The translations under genes were made by a program, and so were the position numbers. From Devosia sp. (GTDB lineage: Bacteria; Pseudomonadota; Alphaproteobacteria; Rhizobiales; Devosiaceae), in NCBI GenBank assembly GCA_015234425.1, contig JADGNE010000023.1, positions 186,001 to 250,000 of the forward strand: a stretch of 64,000 nt of DNA. Reading direction: 5' to 3'. The notes beneath the pieces were generated by a model, which made no database searches, was not told the DNA's origin, and worked only from the letters and a program-made list of their open reading frames with translations. Positions 18,813-28,825 of the stretch are shown piece after piece (position 1 is the first letter of the stretch; each line of letters opens with the position of its first letter).

Positions 18813-19574
18813 ATGACCACTCCCGTTCTTGAAATCCGCAATCTGCATGCCCGCATCGAGGAGCGCGAAATCCTCAAGGGTGTGAACCTCGTCATCCCGC
18901 CCGGCCAGGTCCACGCCATCATGGGCCGTAACGGTTCGGGCAAGTCGACCCTGAGCTATGTGCTTGCCGGCAAGGAAGACTATGAGGTCACCGAGGGCGA
19001 AATCCTGCTCAACGGCGAGAACATCCTCGAGATGGAACCGGCCGAGCGCGCTGCCGCGGGCCTCTTCCTCGCCTTCCAGTACCCGATCGAGATCCCTGGC
19101 GTCGCTACGATGACCTTCCTCAAGGCGGCCATGAACGCCCAGCGCAAGGCCCGCGACGAAGCCGAGCTGACCACGCCTGAGTTCATGCGTCTGGTCAAGG
19201 AAGCCGGTGCGGCGCTCAACGTCGACAGCGCCATGCTAAAGCGTCCGCTCAACGTCGGTTTCTCCGGCGGCGAGAAGAAGCGCGCCGAGATCATGCAGAT
19301 GGCATTGCTCAAGCCCTCCCTCGCCGTGCTCGACGAAACCGACAGCGGTCTCGACATCGACGCGCTGCAGGTCGTTTCCCAGGGCGTGAACTCCCTGCGC
19401 GACGGTCAGCGCTCCATGCTCGTCATCACCCACTACCAGCGCCTGTTGAACCATATCGTCCCGGACGTGGTGCATGTGTTCTCGGATGGCCGTATCGTCG
19501 AGAGCGGCGACAAGGATCTGGCCCTCCAGCTCGAAGCCAAGGGTTATGCTGACTTCGACGGTCAGGCGGCTTGA
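18813..19574 (+). CDS. sufC: Fe-S assembly ATPase SufC
   Basis: The 253-residue ABC-type ATPase of SufBCD. Walker A is GRNGSGKST, the family-specific signature is FSGGEKKRAEIMQMAL, Walker B ends LDETDSGLDIDAL and the H-loop is VITHYQRLL. The ATG at 18813 starts the typical MTTPVLEIRNL, with GGAG eight bases upstream. ATP-driven conformational change in SufC remodels the SufB-SufD interface. It ends two bases before the sufD start. Confidence 0.97.
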   Translation: MTTPVLEIRNLHARIEEREILKGVNLVIPPGQVHAIMGRNGSGKSTLSYVLAGKEDYEVTEGEILLNGENILEMEPAERAAAGLFLAFQYPIEIPGVATMTFLKAAMNAQRKARDEAELTTPEFMRLVKEAGAALNVDSAMLKRPLNVGFSGGEKKRAEIMQMALLKPSLAVLDETDSGLDIDALQVVSQGVNSLRDGQRSMLVITHYQRLLNHIVPDVVHVFSDGRIVESGDKDLALQLEAKGYADFDGQAA

Positions 19575-19576
19575 GC

Positions 19577-20788
19577 ATGAGCGCCCGTTTCCCCGTCCGC
19601 CTCGGTCCGGTTGAAAACACCCTGATCGAACAGCTCAAATCCCTCGGTGCCGATCAGGTCGCCGAGCGGATCACCGTTGCCGGTCTGCCGACCCGCCGCG
19701 TCGAGAACTATCACTATACCGACCTGAAAAGCCTGCTGCGGGCGATGCCGCCCCTGGCAAATCCCGCCAATGAGGCCAGCGCTCCGGCGCTACGCGTCGC
19801 CGGTGCTTATCAGCTGATGATCGCCAATGGCGTCGTTCAGACGGCAGCGACGGCTCCGGCCGGCGTCATCGTCGGCAAGACCCATGGCGGTGTTCTCACC
19901 AACCGCGACGATGTCATCGTCAACGTTAGCAATGCGCTAGCAAAAGAAGCCCTGACGCTGACACTTGAGGGCAGTGTCGATCCGGTCATACAGATCGATC
20001 GGCGCATCGAGGGCGTGGCCGCCCATGTCTCTGACGCGCTGAAGATTTTCGTCGCCGATGAGGCTTCGGCTGTCATCCTCGAGACCTTTTCGGGCTCCGA
20101 CGCCGCCCATGTCGGCAACCACGGAACCTATGTGGCCCTCGGCAAGAACGCTAAGGTGACGCACATAACCGTCAACCTAAGTGCTTCTGAAACCACGCAC
20201 TTTGCCACCAACGAGTATCGTCTCGCTGATGGCGCCCAGCTGCGGACCCTGATCATCCACGTTGGCTCCAAGCTCAGCCGGACCAACATCTATCCCGTCA
20301 TGAACGGGGCAGGGGCACACGCCGACGTCACCGGTCTCAACCTCGTCACTGGCGAACAACACGCTGATATCACGATGGAAACGCTGCACGCCGTGGCGCA
20401 CACCACGTCGCAGCCGCTGTTCAAGTCCATCACCCGTGGCCGTGGCACTGCCGTCGTCCAGGGCAAGCTTGTCGTCGCCCGCGATGCCCAGAAGACCGAT
20501 GCCAAGTTCATGCATCAGGGCCTGATGCTCTCGGACGAAGCACAGATCCTCTCCAAGCCGGAGCTGGAGATCTACGCCGACGACGTCGTCTGCGGCCACG
20601 GTTCGACCTGCGGCAAGATCGACGAAGACAGCCTGTTCTACCTCGTCAGCCGCGGTATCCCCAAGGCCGAGGCCGAGACCATGCTGGTCCGCGGATTCAT
20701 CGCCGAAGTGCTTGATCCTGTTGAAGATGAAGCCTTGGGCGAAGCCCTCAATGGCGTTGTCGACGGCTGGCTGCTGAGCGGCAACTGA
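19577..20788 (+). CDS. sufD: Fe-S assembly protein SufD
   Basis: The 403-residue SufD is the SufB paralogue that completes SufBCD and is linked to iron acquisition. The C-terminal block KPELEIYADDVVCGHGSTCGKIDEDSLFYL (given here only as KPELEIYADDV and GHGSTCGKID) is the strongest family mark. The ATG at 19577 lies two bases after the sufC stop, with AGGCGG as ribosome site, indicating translational coupling; a TTG two codons earlier overlaps sufC. It is more divergent at the N-terminus than SufB, as usual. Confidence 0.95.
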   Translation: MSARFPVRLGPVENTLIEQLKSLGADQVAERITVAGLPTRRVENYHYTDLKSLLRAMPPLANPANEASAPALRVAGAYQLMIANGVVQTAATAPAGVIVGKTHGGVLTNRDDVIVNVSNALAKEALTLTLEGSVDPVIQIDRRIEGVAAHVSDALKIFVADEASAVILETFSGSDAAHVGNHGTYVALGKNAKVTHITVNLSASETTHFATNEYRLADGAQLRTLIIHVGSKLSRTNIYPVMNGAGAHADVTGLNLVTGEQHADITMETLHAVAHTTSQPLFKSITRGRGTAVVQGKLVVARDAQKTDAKFMHQGLMLSDEAQILSKPELEIYADDVVCGHGSTCGKIDEDSLFYLVSRGIPKAEAETMLVRGFIAEVLDPVEDEALGEALNGVVDGWLLSGN

Positions 20789-20796
20789 GCTGAAAC

Positions 20797-20884
20797 TCTC
20801 CCCTCGGGAGAATTGTGAAGCGAGCAAATGTCCAGTGTGGCGCTAAAAGTGCCACATCGTCTCCCTCCCCCTCGTGGGGAGGGA
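20797..20884. repeat. Composite palindromic intergenic repeat, sufD-sufS
   Basis: Three stem-loops in tandem: TCTCCC/GGGAGA (20797-20811), TGTGGC/GCCACA (20836-20856) and TCCCTCCCC/GGGGAGGGA (20862-20884). A G-rich tail follows. The last stem matches the design of the other suf-region elements. It fills most of the sufD-sufS gap. Confidence 0.65.
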
Positions 20885-20922
20885 TCAAGGTGGGGGGGCT
20901 CCTCCACGAGGACCAGACGTAG

Positions 20923-22143
20923 ATGACCTTCGACTTCAATAAAGTCCGCGCCGACTTCCCGATCCTGTCCGAGCAGATCCATGGCCACCGCCTGGTCTAT
21001 CTCGACAGCGGCGCCTCGGCACAGAAGCCGGTCCAGGTCCTCGACCGGATGGACTATGCCTTCCGGCACGAATACGCCAATGTTCACCGCGGCTTGCACA
21101 CGCTCGCCAACCGCGCCACCGAGGCCTATGAGGGCGGCCGCGAAAGCGTCAGGCGTTTCCTCAACGCCGGCCGCGTCGAAGAAATCATCTTCACCCGCTC
21201 GGCCACCGAGGCGATCAACCTCGTCGCCCAGTCCTTTGGCGGTCCGCGCATCAGCGAAGGCGACGAGATCGTCACCACGATCATGGAGCACCACTCCAAT
21301 ATCGTGCCCTGGCATTTCCATCGCGAGCGCAAGGGCGCGGTGATCAAATGGGTCGACGTCAAGGATGATGGCAGTCTCGATCTCGCCGCCTTCGAACAGG
21401 CGCTGACCGACAGGACCCGCATCGTCGCCATCACCCACATGTCGAACGTGCTGGGAACCATCAATCCGATTAAGGACTTGATCGCGATTGCTCATGCAAA
21501 GGGAATCCCCGTCCTGATCGACGGATCGCAGGGCGCCGTCCACACCAAGGTGGATGTTCGCGACCTCGACGCCGATTTCTACATCATGACCGGCCACAAG
21601 CTTTACGGCCCCACCGGTATCGGTGTGCTCTACGGCAAATACGATCTCCTTGCCGAAATGCAGCCCTATCAGGGCGGCGGCGAGATGATAGAGACGGTCA
21701 CGCTGGAAGGCGTCACCTATAACGCGCCGCCCCACCGCTTCGAGGCCGGCACGCCGCCCATCGTGCAGGCCATCGGGCTCGGCGCCGCGCTCGACTATAT
21801 GGAAACGCTTGGCCGCGAAGCCATCGAAGCCCACGAGGCCGAGACCGCCGAATATGCCCGTGAAAAGCTGAGCCGGATCAATTCGCTGCGCATGATCGGC
21901 ACCGCGCCGGGCAAGGGTGGCATCTTCTCCTTCGAGGTCGCCGGGGCTCACGCCCACGACGTCGCCACCATCCTCGACCGCTACGGCATCGCCGTTCGCG
22001 CCGGCACCCATTGCGCTCAGCCCCTGCTCAAGCGATTTGGCGTCACCTCTACCTGCCGGGCCTCCCTCGCCCTATATAATGGCAAGGACGATGTGGATGC
22101 GCTGGTCGATGGCCTCGAGCGCGCTCAGAAATTTTTCGCATAA
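20923..22143 (+). CDS. sufS: Cysteine desulfurase SufS (class II)
   Basis: The 406-residue PLP enzyme delivers persulfide sulfur to the Suf machinery. The PLP Lys is in MTGHKLYGPTG and the catalytic Cys in RAGTHCAQPLL, the class II short-loop arrangement. HRGLHTLANRAT and EHHSNIVPWH are further family blocks. No sufE or sufU gene is present in the window, so its sulfur acceptor must be encoded elsewhere or be SufB itself. It is followed after 12 bases by sufT. Confidence 0.96.
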   Translation: MTFDFNKVRADFPILSEQIHGHRLVYLDSGASAQKPVQVLDRMDYAFRHEYANVHRGLHTLANRATEAYEGGRESVRRFLNAGRVEEIIFTRSATEAINLVAQSFGGPRISEGDEIVTTIMEHHSNIVPWHFHRERKGAVIKWVDVKDDGSLDLAAFEQALTDRTRIVAITHMSNVLGTINPIKDLIAIAHAKGIPVLIDGSQGAVHTKVDVRDLDADFYIMTGHKLYGPTGIGVLYGKYDLLAEMQPYQGGGEMIETVTLEGVTYNAPPHRFEAGTPPIVQAIGLGAALDYMETLGREAIEAHEAETAEYAREKLSRINSLRMIGTAPGKGGIFSFEVAGAHAHDVATILDRYGIAVRAGTHCAQPLLKRFGVTSTCRASLALYNGKDDVDALVDGLERAQKFFA

Positions 22144-22155
22144 GGCGAGACGGAA

Positions 22156-22542
22156 ATGACAGACGAAAACACAACTGCTTCGCCGGAAGACGTTCGCATC
22201 ACGCCCACCATGCCGGCCACGCTTCCGGAAGGTGAGGTCGAGCGCATCACCACCGAGCTAATCGGTGCGCTCAAGACTGTCTATGACCCGGAAATCCCGG
22301 TCGATATCTATGAGCTGGGCCTGATCTACAAGGTCGACCTCGACGACGACCGCAACCTCACCATCGACATGACCCTGACCGCTCCCGGCTGTCCGGTTGC
22401 CGGCGAAATGCCCGGCTGGGTGGAAAACGCTGCCCGCAGCGTAGAAGGCATCCAGGACGTCACCGTCAACATGGTCTTCGATCCCCCGTGGGACGCGACC
22501 CGCATGAGCGAAGAAGCCCAGGTCGCGCTGAACTGGTGGTAA
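22156..22542 (+). CDS. sufT: SufT / MIP18-family Fe-S maturation protein
   Basis: A 128-residue DUF59/MIP18 domain protein. Diagnostic motifs are YDPEIPVDIYELGLIY, the TAPGCPVAGEMP loop with its single conserved Cys, and the end VFDPPWDATRMSEEA. Members help Fe-S cluster delivery or maturation under high demand. It sits between sufS and sufA as in many alphaproteobacterial suf operons. Confidence 0.94.
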   Translation: MTDENTTASPEDVRITPTMPATLPEGEVERITTELIGALKTVYDPEIPVDIYELGLIYKVDLDDDRNLTIDMTLTAPGCPVAGEMPGWVENAARSVEGIQDVTVNMVFDPPWDATRMSEEAQVALNWW

Positions 22543-22597
22543 TCCCGCGCGTTTCGTCCTATATATCGTGAAATGCCGATAAAAGGTGGACCTGTCC

Positions 22598-22978
22598 ATG
22601 CCCTTCAAGATCATGTCGCTGACCGATGCCGCTGCCGAGCGCATCACCGAGATCATCGAGGATTCGGACACGCCCGTCGTGGGCCTGCGCGTCGGCATCA
22701 AGAATGCCGGCTGCGCTGGCGTCTCCTACACCATGGAATATGTCGAGCAGCCGATCGCCGGCGATGACCATGTCGAGGACAAGGGCGTCAATGTCTGGGT
22801 CGACCCCAAGGCCACCATGTATCTCCTCGGCACGGTGATGGATTTCGAGCAGTCGAAAATGGGCTCGAGCTTCACCTTCAAGAACCCCAACCAGACCGGC
22901 GCGTGCGGTTGCGGCGAAAGCGTCACGCTCGCCGCAGCAGACCTCAAGGCACTGTCTGAGGCCCGGGCAGGGGCCTAG
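22598..22978 (+). CDS. sufA: A-type Fe-S carrier SufA
   Basis: A 126-residue HesB/IscA-type carrier that passes clusters to target proteins. The three conserved Cys are seen in KNAGCAGVSY and the C-terminal GACGCGES. The ATG at 22598 has AGGTGG eight bases upstream; a GTG four codons before it is the alternative. It closes the operon and is followed by a composite palindromic repeat. Confidence 0.94.
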   Translation: MPFKIMSLTDAAAERITEIIEDSDTPVVGLRVGIKNAGCAGVSYTMEYVEQPIAGDDHVEDKGVNVWVDPKATMYLLGTVMDFEQSKMGSSFTFKNPNQTGACGCGESVTLAAADLKALSEARAGA

Positions 22979-22990
22979 TACTACCCCGCC

Positions 22991-23096
22991 CAACCTCCCC
23001 CTGATAGGGGGAGGGGTCTGTCGGTGGCTCACAGATAATAGACCGACTCGATCTGTCCCTCCCCCTACCAGGGGAAGGTTAGGAGGGGGTCTCGCG
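22991..23096. repeat. Composite palindromic intergenic repeat, sufA-aroA
   Basis: Starts with a perfect 9-bp stem CCTCCCCCT/AGGGGGAGG with a 3-base loop (22994-23014). It continues through a GTCGGT/ACCGAC inverted pair and a second CCTCCCC-rich stem near 23058-23078, ending in a GAGGGGG tail. It is the largest member of the suf-region family and may act as transcription terminator for sufA. Confidence 0.65.
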
Positions 23097-23166
23097 AGGC
23101 CCCCTGGAGTGTGCCCGCACCAACTCCCCAATTGCCACCCGCGACGGTTTGTCCTAACACGGCACC

Positions 23167-24447
23167 ATGCCAAACGCTCTCCCTCCCGCCTACGCCATCG
23201 TCCCGCCCAATCGTCCGCTTTCGGGCCGCGTTTCGCCGCCGGGCAGCAAGTCGATCACCAATCGCGCCTTGCTGCTTGCCGCGCTGGCGAAGGGCACCAG
23301 CCGCCTGACCGGTGCCTTGAAGAGCAAGGACACCGTGCTGATGGCCAAGGCCCTCCGGGCGATGGGCGTCGAGATCACCGAGCCGGATGCGACGAGCTTC
23401 CTCGTCACCAGCCTTGGCCGCCTCACGGCGCCCGCCGCGCCGCTGTCCCTCGGCAATGCCGGCACGGCCACCCGCTTTCTGACGGCCGCCGTTGCGACTA
23501 TCGATGGCACCGTCATCGTTGACGGCGACGAGGACATGCGCCTCCGTCCAATCCGTCCGCTGGTTGATGCCCTCAATCAGCTCGGCATCGACGCTGAGAG
23601 CCCCACCGGCTGCCCACCTGTCACCATTCGGGGCACGGGTCGCTTCGGTAAGGGCCGGGTCGAGATCGACGCGTCCCTCTCGAGCCAGTATGCCTCGGCC
23701 CTGCTGATGGCCGCCCCCTTCGGCGATGGCCCCATTGAGATTGCCCTGGCCGGCAAGGATATCGGGGCCCGTGGCTATGTCGATCTCACTATCGCCGCCA
23801 TGCGCGCCTTTGGCGCCGACGTCACCGAGGACGGCGAAGGCGCCTGGCTGGTCCAGCCGACGGGTTATAAGGCTACTGATTTCCATATCGAACCCGACGC
23901 TTCTGCCGCCACCTATCTCTGGGGCATCGAGGCGCTGACGGGCGGCAAGATCGACCTCGGCGTGTCGGCCGACGCCTTCACCCAGCCTGATGCTGCCGCC
24001 CAGGCCATCATCGCGTCATTCCCCAACATGCCCGAGATTATCGACGGCTCGCAGATGCAGGACGCGGTTCCGACCATGGCGGTTGTCGCTGCCTTTAACA
24101 ACCGCCCCGTGCGCTTCGTCGGCATTGCCAATCTACGCGTCAAGGAAACCGACCGCATCCGCGCCGTCGCCAATGAGCTCAATCGCATCCTGCCCGGTCT
24201 CGCGACCGAAGAGGGTGATGATCTCATCGTCGCGTCCGATCCGGCCCTTGCCTCCCAGCTTTCCGGACGGAACTCGCGGATCAAGATCGAAACCTACCAC
24301 GATCACCGCATCGCCATGAGCTTTGCCCTGGCCGGTTTGCTGGTGTCCAACATCGTTATTCTCGATCCGGCCTGCACAGGCAAAACCTATCCGGATTATT
24401 GGACTATGCTGGCCGGCCTCGGGGTCGAGCTTCAGCCGGACGGTTAG
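23167..24447 (+). CDS. aroA: 3-phosphoshikimate 1-carboxyvinyltransferase (EPSP synthase)
   Basis: The 426-residue enzyme joins shikimate-3-phosphate and PEP in the shikimate pathway. The N-terminal block PPGSKSITNRALLLAALA and the loop LGNAGTATRF keep the Gly at the PEP site, as in class I enzymes. Further family blocks are DASLSSQYASALLMA, NLRVKETDRI and the C-terminal DHRIAMSFA. The ATG at 23167 gives the standard N-terminus. It stands alone behind the suf repeat element. Confidence 0.96.
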   Translation: MPNALPPAYAIVPPNRPLSGRVSPPGSKSITNRALLLAALAKGTSRLTGALKSKDTVLMAKALRAMGVEITEPDATSFLVTSLGRLTAPAAPLSLGNAGTATRFLTAAVATIDGTVIVDGDEDMRLRPIRPLVDALNQLGIDAESPTGCPPVTIRGTGRFGKGRVEIDASLSSQYASALLMAAPFGDGPIEIALAGKDIGARGYVDLTIAAMRAFGADVTEDGEGAWLVQPTGYKATDFHIEPDASAATYLWGIEALTGGKIDLGVSADAFTQPDAAAQAIIASFPNMPEIIDGSQMQDAVPTMAVVAAFNNRPVRFVGIANLRVKETDRIRAVANELNRILPGLATEEGDDLIVASDPALASQLSGRNSRIKIETYHDHRIAMSFALAGLLVSNIVILDPACTGKTYPDYWTMLAGLGVELQPDG

Positions 24448-24551
24448 CCGCCCAGCAGCCTGAAGGAGCGGCAACAGCACGCCGACTTCATGCCGGACGC
24501 ATGGAGAAACGTGCCCAGCCTTCCAACTCCAGGAAGCTGTGGTTCGTCGTC

Positions 24552-24574
24552 ATCACCCCGCTTGTCCGGGTGAT
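24552..24574. repeat. Intergenic stem-loop of the 'ATCACCC...GGGTGAT' type
   Basis: ATCACCC and GGGTGAT arms around CGCTTGTCC, followed by CCACG. This resembles a short palindrome widespread between genes in alphaproteobacteria. It lies in the 224-bp gap between aroA and the diguanylate cyclase gene; nothing else is seen there. Confidence 0.5.
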
Positions 24575-24671
24575 CCACGCCAATGCAAGGCAGCTTGGGA
24601 ATTTGGCTGGGCTCAGCTCGTCCGGGACGTACAACATCCCTCCACGCCGTTTAGCGCGCCTACCGAAAAGC

Positions 24672-25751
24672 TTAGGCGGCCGAGACGCCGGTCCGGATAT
24701 CCTCGAGAACGGCCTCGTAGGTTTCCTCAGTGACCACCCGGTTGCGGCCGGCATGCTTGGCCGCATAGAGGCAGCGGTCGGCGCGCTCGAAGAAGGCCCC
24801 GGAGCTTTCGTTCGACCGGAACAGGGCGATGCCGAACGAGGCGGTGATGCGACCCAGCTTCTCATTGGTCGAGCGCTTGAGCAGTTCCTTGGCGTGAATG
24901 GCCTGGCGGATATTTTCGGCCACGATTGACGCGCCCTTGAGGTCGGTCGACGGGAGCACCGCAACGAACTCTTCGCCGCCATAACGCGCCGCGATATCGC
25001 GGCCCTTGATGTTGGACTTGAAGGTCATCGCCACCAGCCGCAACACCTGGTCACCGGTCTGGTGGCCGAAGCGATCGTTGAACGACTTGAAGTGATCGAT
25101 ATCCGCCAGGATCAGGCACAGCGGATTGCCCGATTGCCGGGCGTCGGAAACCGCCTCGCGCAGGCCATCGTCAAAACTCTTGCGGTTGGCGATCTTGGTC
25201 AGCGGATCGAGCAGCGACTCGCGCCGGACATCGTCGAGGTCACGCTGCAGCGCTGCAATGTCCTCGCGTGAGGCTTCGAGCTTCTGTTCCAGCGTTCGGT
25301 TGGTGTCCTGCATGCGCCGTGTTTCGGTCAAAAGGCGCGCGGCAAGGAGCTGCAAATCCTCGGCGCTGATCGCCCGTTCCAGATCGCCCTGCGCTGATTG
25401 CAGGGAACCGGAATAAGCGTTGGCCGTGGCCATGGCCGTGTCGATTGCGTCGTGCACATCCTGGATGCGGACATGCATCCGCTGGGACACCATGGACATG
25501 CGGTCGTTGACGTCCGAGCGGAGGAACTCTTCGTAGAGGGTCTCGGCCAGAGTGGTCGTCGGCGCCTGTCCGCTGGCGAAGATCGCATTGATGCGGTTGT
25601 TCAGCGCCGGGTTCACACCGGTCGCATATGTGTAGAGGAGTTCATAGAATTGGGGATAGGGGGGAATACTGCCCCGTTTCAGCAAGTCGAGTGCTGACAG
25701 GCCATAGGCCAAAGCGCGTTCGAACTCGTGATCGGCCACAGACTTCCCCAC
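24672..25751 (-). CDS. Diguanylate cyclase (GGDEF domain)
   Basis: A 359-residue cytoplasmic protein making cyclic di-GMP. The N-terminal 160 residues are a helical region without recognised sensor domain (FYELLYTYATG motif). A coiled coil (about 160-190) follows, then a GGDEF domain with the active motif GGEEF and DIDHFKSFND. The inhibitory site upstream reads KGRD instead of RxxD, so product feedback may be weakened. The GTG start at 25751 has GAGGGG eight bases upstream. No membrane segment is seen. Monocistronic. Confidence 0.88.
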   Translation of the reverse strand: MGKSVADHEFERALAYGLSALDLLKRGSIPPYPQFYELLYTYATGVNPALNNRINAIFASGQAPTTTLAETLYEEFLRSDVNDRMSMVSQRMHVRIQDVHDAIDTAMATANAYSGSLQSAQGDLERAISAEDLQLLAARLLTETRRMQDTNRTLEQKLEASREDIAALQRDLDDVRRESLLDPLTKIANRKSFDDGLREAVSDARQSGNPLCLILADIDHFKSFNDRFGHQTGDQVLRLVAMTFKSNIKGRDIAARYGGEEFVAVLPSTDLKGASIVAENIRQAIHAKELLKRSTNEKLGRITASFGIALFRSNESSGAFFERADRCLYAAKHAGRNRVVTEETYEAVLEDIRTGVSAA

Positions 25752-25877
25752 GTAACCGGCCCCTCAGTGTCTGGCTGAGAAGGTAGAGCAAATATATCCC
25801 CCGCCGTCTACTGCTGAACGCGGGTGTCGCGTTCACAACAGTATTGACGGCGGCCCCCAATATACTTGCTCGCTTAT

Positions 25878-27350
<1,473 letters not shown>

Positions 27351-27446
27351 TCAACGGTTTTCCGGTTGCAAACCGCCCGAAACACTCGGGTCGGCATTCC
27401 GGACTGGAAAGCGAGTTCCGCCTGAACGCGAAGCGTAATTCGCCTG

Positions 27447-27484
27447 TGCGGATGAAAAAGCAAAAAGTCGGTTATACATCCGCA
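27447..27484 (-). promoter_or_regulatory. Hairpin in the long helicase mRNA leader
   Basis: TGCGGATG / CATCCGCA arms enclose a 22-base U-rich loop in the predicted leader. Long leaders with such stems occur on cold-induced helicase mRNAs; function here is not shown. The rest of the 330-bp gap to the LacI gene shows no convincing gene. Confidence 0.35.
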
Positions 27485-27598
27485 ACGGGTAAGGGCGCAG
27501 ACACGGAAAAACCTGTAGTCACCGCCCCAGAAACATTGAGGCGACCGCGCGCACGCAAGCGTGACGCCGGGAGGCATATCAGTGCTCTTGCGGCGCGG

Positions 27599-27626
27599 AC
27601 CATAGCGCAAAGGCCTACTCTGTCAA
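27599..27626 (-). promoter_or_regulatory. Sigma70 promoter of the DEAD-box helicase gene
   Basis: Minus strand: TTGACA (27626-27621), 16-bp spacer, TATGGT (27604-27599). The -35 is perfect and the -10 good. Transcription from here would give a leader of about 240 nt. Confidence 0.6.
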
Positions 27627-27680
27627 CGCTTTTGGCGAAATCAAGGCTGATTGAGGTTAAGGGGCCCATCTTTTCTCCCC

Positions 27681-28703
27681 TCACTCGCTGGCCGAGCGCG
27701 CGCTGCTGCTGCGGGCGACAACGCGCGGGGTGACGACGAACTGGTCCGGCTCGCTGCGTCCATTGATCCGCTCGATCAAGAGTCGCGTCGCCTGCAGCCC
27801 CAGGATTTCCCCCGATTGGTCGATACTGGTGAGGCTGTTCTGGGCGAAGTCGCAGAACACCGTATTGTCATATCCGACGATGGCCAGATCGTCCGGAAGG
27901 GCAAGTCCCAGCTCGGTCGCGACGCTGATCGCCTCAAAGGCCATGAGGTCGGTCCAGCAGAAGATGGCCTCCGGGCGATCGGGGCCGTTGAGCAGTCGAC
28001 GCAGCACCACCTGCACATCTCGCAGCATCTGCGGCGCCCGCACGATATTGATGTGCTCGCCGAGGCCCCGCTCCACCATCTCCATCCGGTAGCCGATCTC
28101 GCGCTGCTGGATGACTGATGATGCCGGCTGCTCGAGGCTGAGCATGGCGATCTTGCTGTAGCCATTGGTGATCAGGTGCCGGATCGCAAGGCGGGCACCC
28201 AGCTGGTCGTCATTATTGACCACGTCGAAATGCCGGCCGGTGTCCTGATGGTGACCGATCAGCACCAGGGGGAGGCGGGCGGCGATTTCCTCCAGCCGCT
28301 CTGCCTGTTCGTTGGGGCCGATCAGGATCAGCCCATCCATCTGCCGGTCGACCATGGCGTCGACCAGCGCGTGGACCGAATGGCTGATCCCCTGCATCGC
28401 CTGGTATTGCGTCCGCTCCAGCGCTGCATTCACACCGGCAAATATGTCGGCAAAGAACGGATTGCGCAGATCCGGGAAGATCAGCCCGATCGTGTAGGTC
28501 CTGCCGCGCAATCCGCGCGCCGCGGTCAATGGTCGATAGTTGAGCTTGTCCATCGACGCCCGGACCTTTTTCCGCAGGGCGTCGCTGACGCCATAGGCAT
28601 CGCGCAGGACTTTCGAAACAGCGGCAACGGACACGCCTGCATCCGTAGCGACATCGCGAATAGTAATCCGGGGAGTGCGGCCAGCTGCCGGTTTTTTCTG
28701 CAT
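27681..28703 (-). CDS. LacI-family transcriptional regulator of the rhamnoside locus
   Basis: A 340-residue regulator. The N-terminal LacI helix-turn-helix reads ITIRDVATDAGVSVAAVSKVL with hinge residues near 45-60 (NYRPLTAARGLRG). The periplasmic-binding-protein-like sensor fills the rest (IGLIFPDLRNPFFADI, FCWTDLMAFEAI, VGYDNT). It should repress the divergent GH78/ABC operon and release on a sugar ligand, probably rhamnose or a rhamnoside. The ATG at 28703 has GAGGT upstream; a GTG at 28730 adds nine residues without a ribosome site. Family is certain; ligand is inferred. Confidence 0.9.
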   Translation of the reverse strand: MQKKPAAGRTPRITIRDVATDAGVSVAAVSKVLRDAYGVSDALRKKVRASMDKLNYRPLTAARGLRGRTYTIGLIFPDLRNPFFADIFAGVNAALERTQYQAMQGISHSVHALVDAMVDRQMDGLILIGPNEQAERLEEIAARLPLVLIGHHQDTGRHFDVVNNDDQLGARLAIRHLITNGYSKIAMLSLEQPASSVIQQREIGYRMEMVERGLGEHINIVRAPQMLRDVQVVLRRLLNGPDRPEAIFCWTDLMAFEAISVATELGLALPDDLAIVGYDNTVFCDFAQNSLTSIDQSGEILGLQATRLLIERINGRSEPDQFVVTPRVVARSSSARSASE

Positions 28704-28767
28704 GGGACCTCGTTTCAACCAGTTTCGCACCTAATCGAAAAAAATCCTATTGCGAAGCCGTCAAAAT

Positions 28768-28797
28768 TGTAGAACGCTGCACGTAGAACAGTTTACA
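28768..28797. promoter_or_regulatory. Tandem LacI-type operator candidates, first GH78 locus
   Basis: Two adjacent sites, TGTAGAACGCTGCA (28768-28781) and GTAGAACAGTTTACA (28783-28797), share GTAGAAC spaced 14 bp apart. They lie between the LacI gene and the GH78 gene. Related sequences occur at the second GH78 locus (47722-47735, 47906-47919). Confidence 0.5.
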
Positions 28798-28825
28798 CCG
28801 CGAAAAGCGGCTGAGGAGAGGCCCT

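Noticed and set aside
27472..27684. 70-codon minus-strand frame upstream of the helicase
   Set aside because: It overlaps a strong promoter and leader for the helicase gene, and no family is recognisable.
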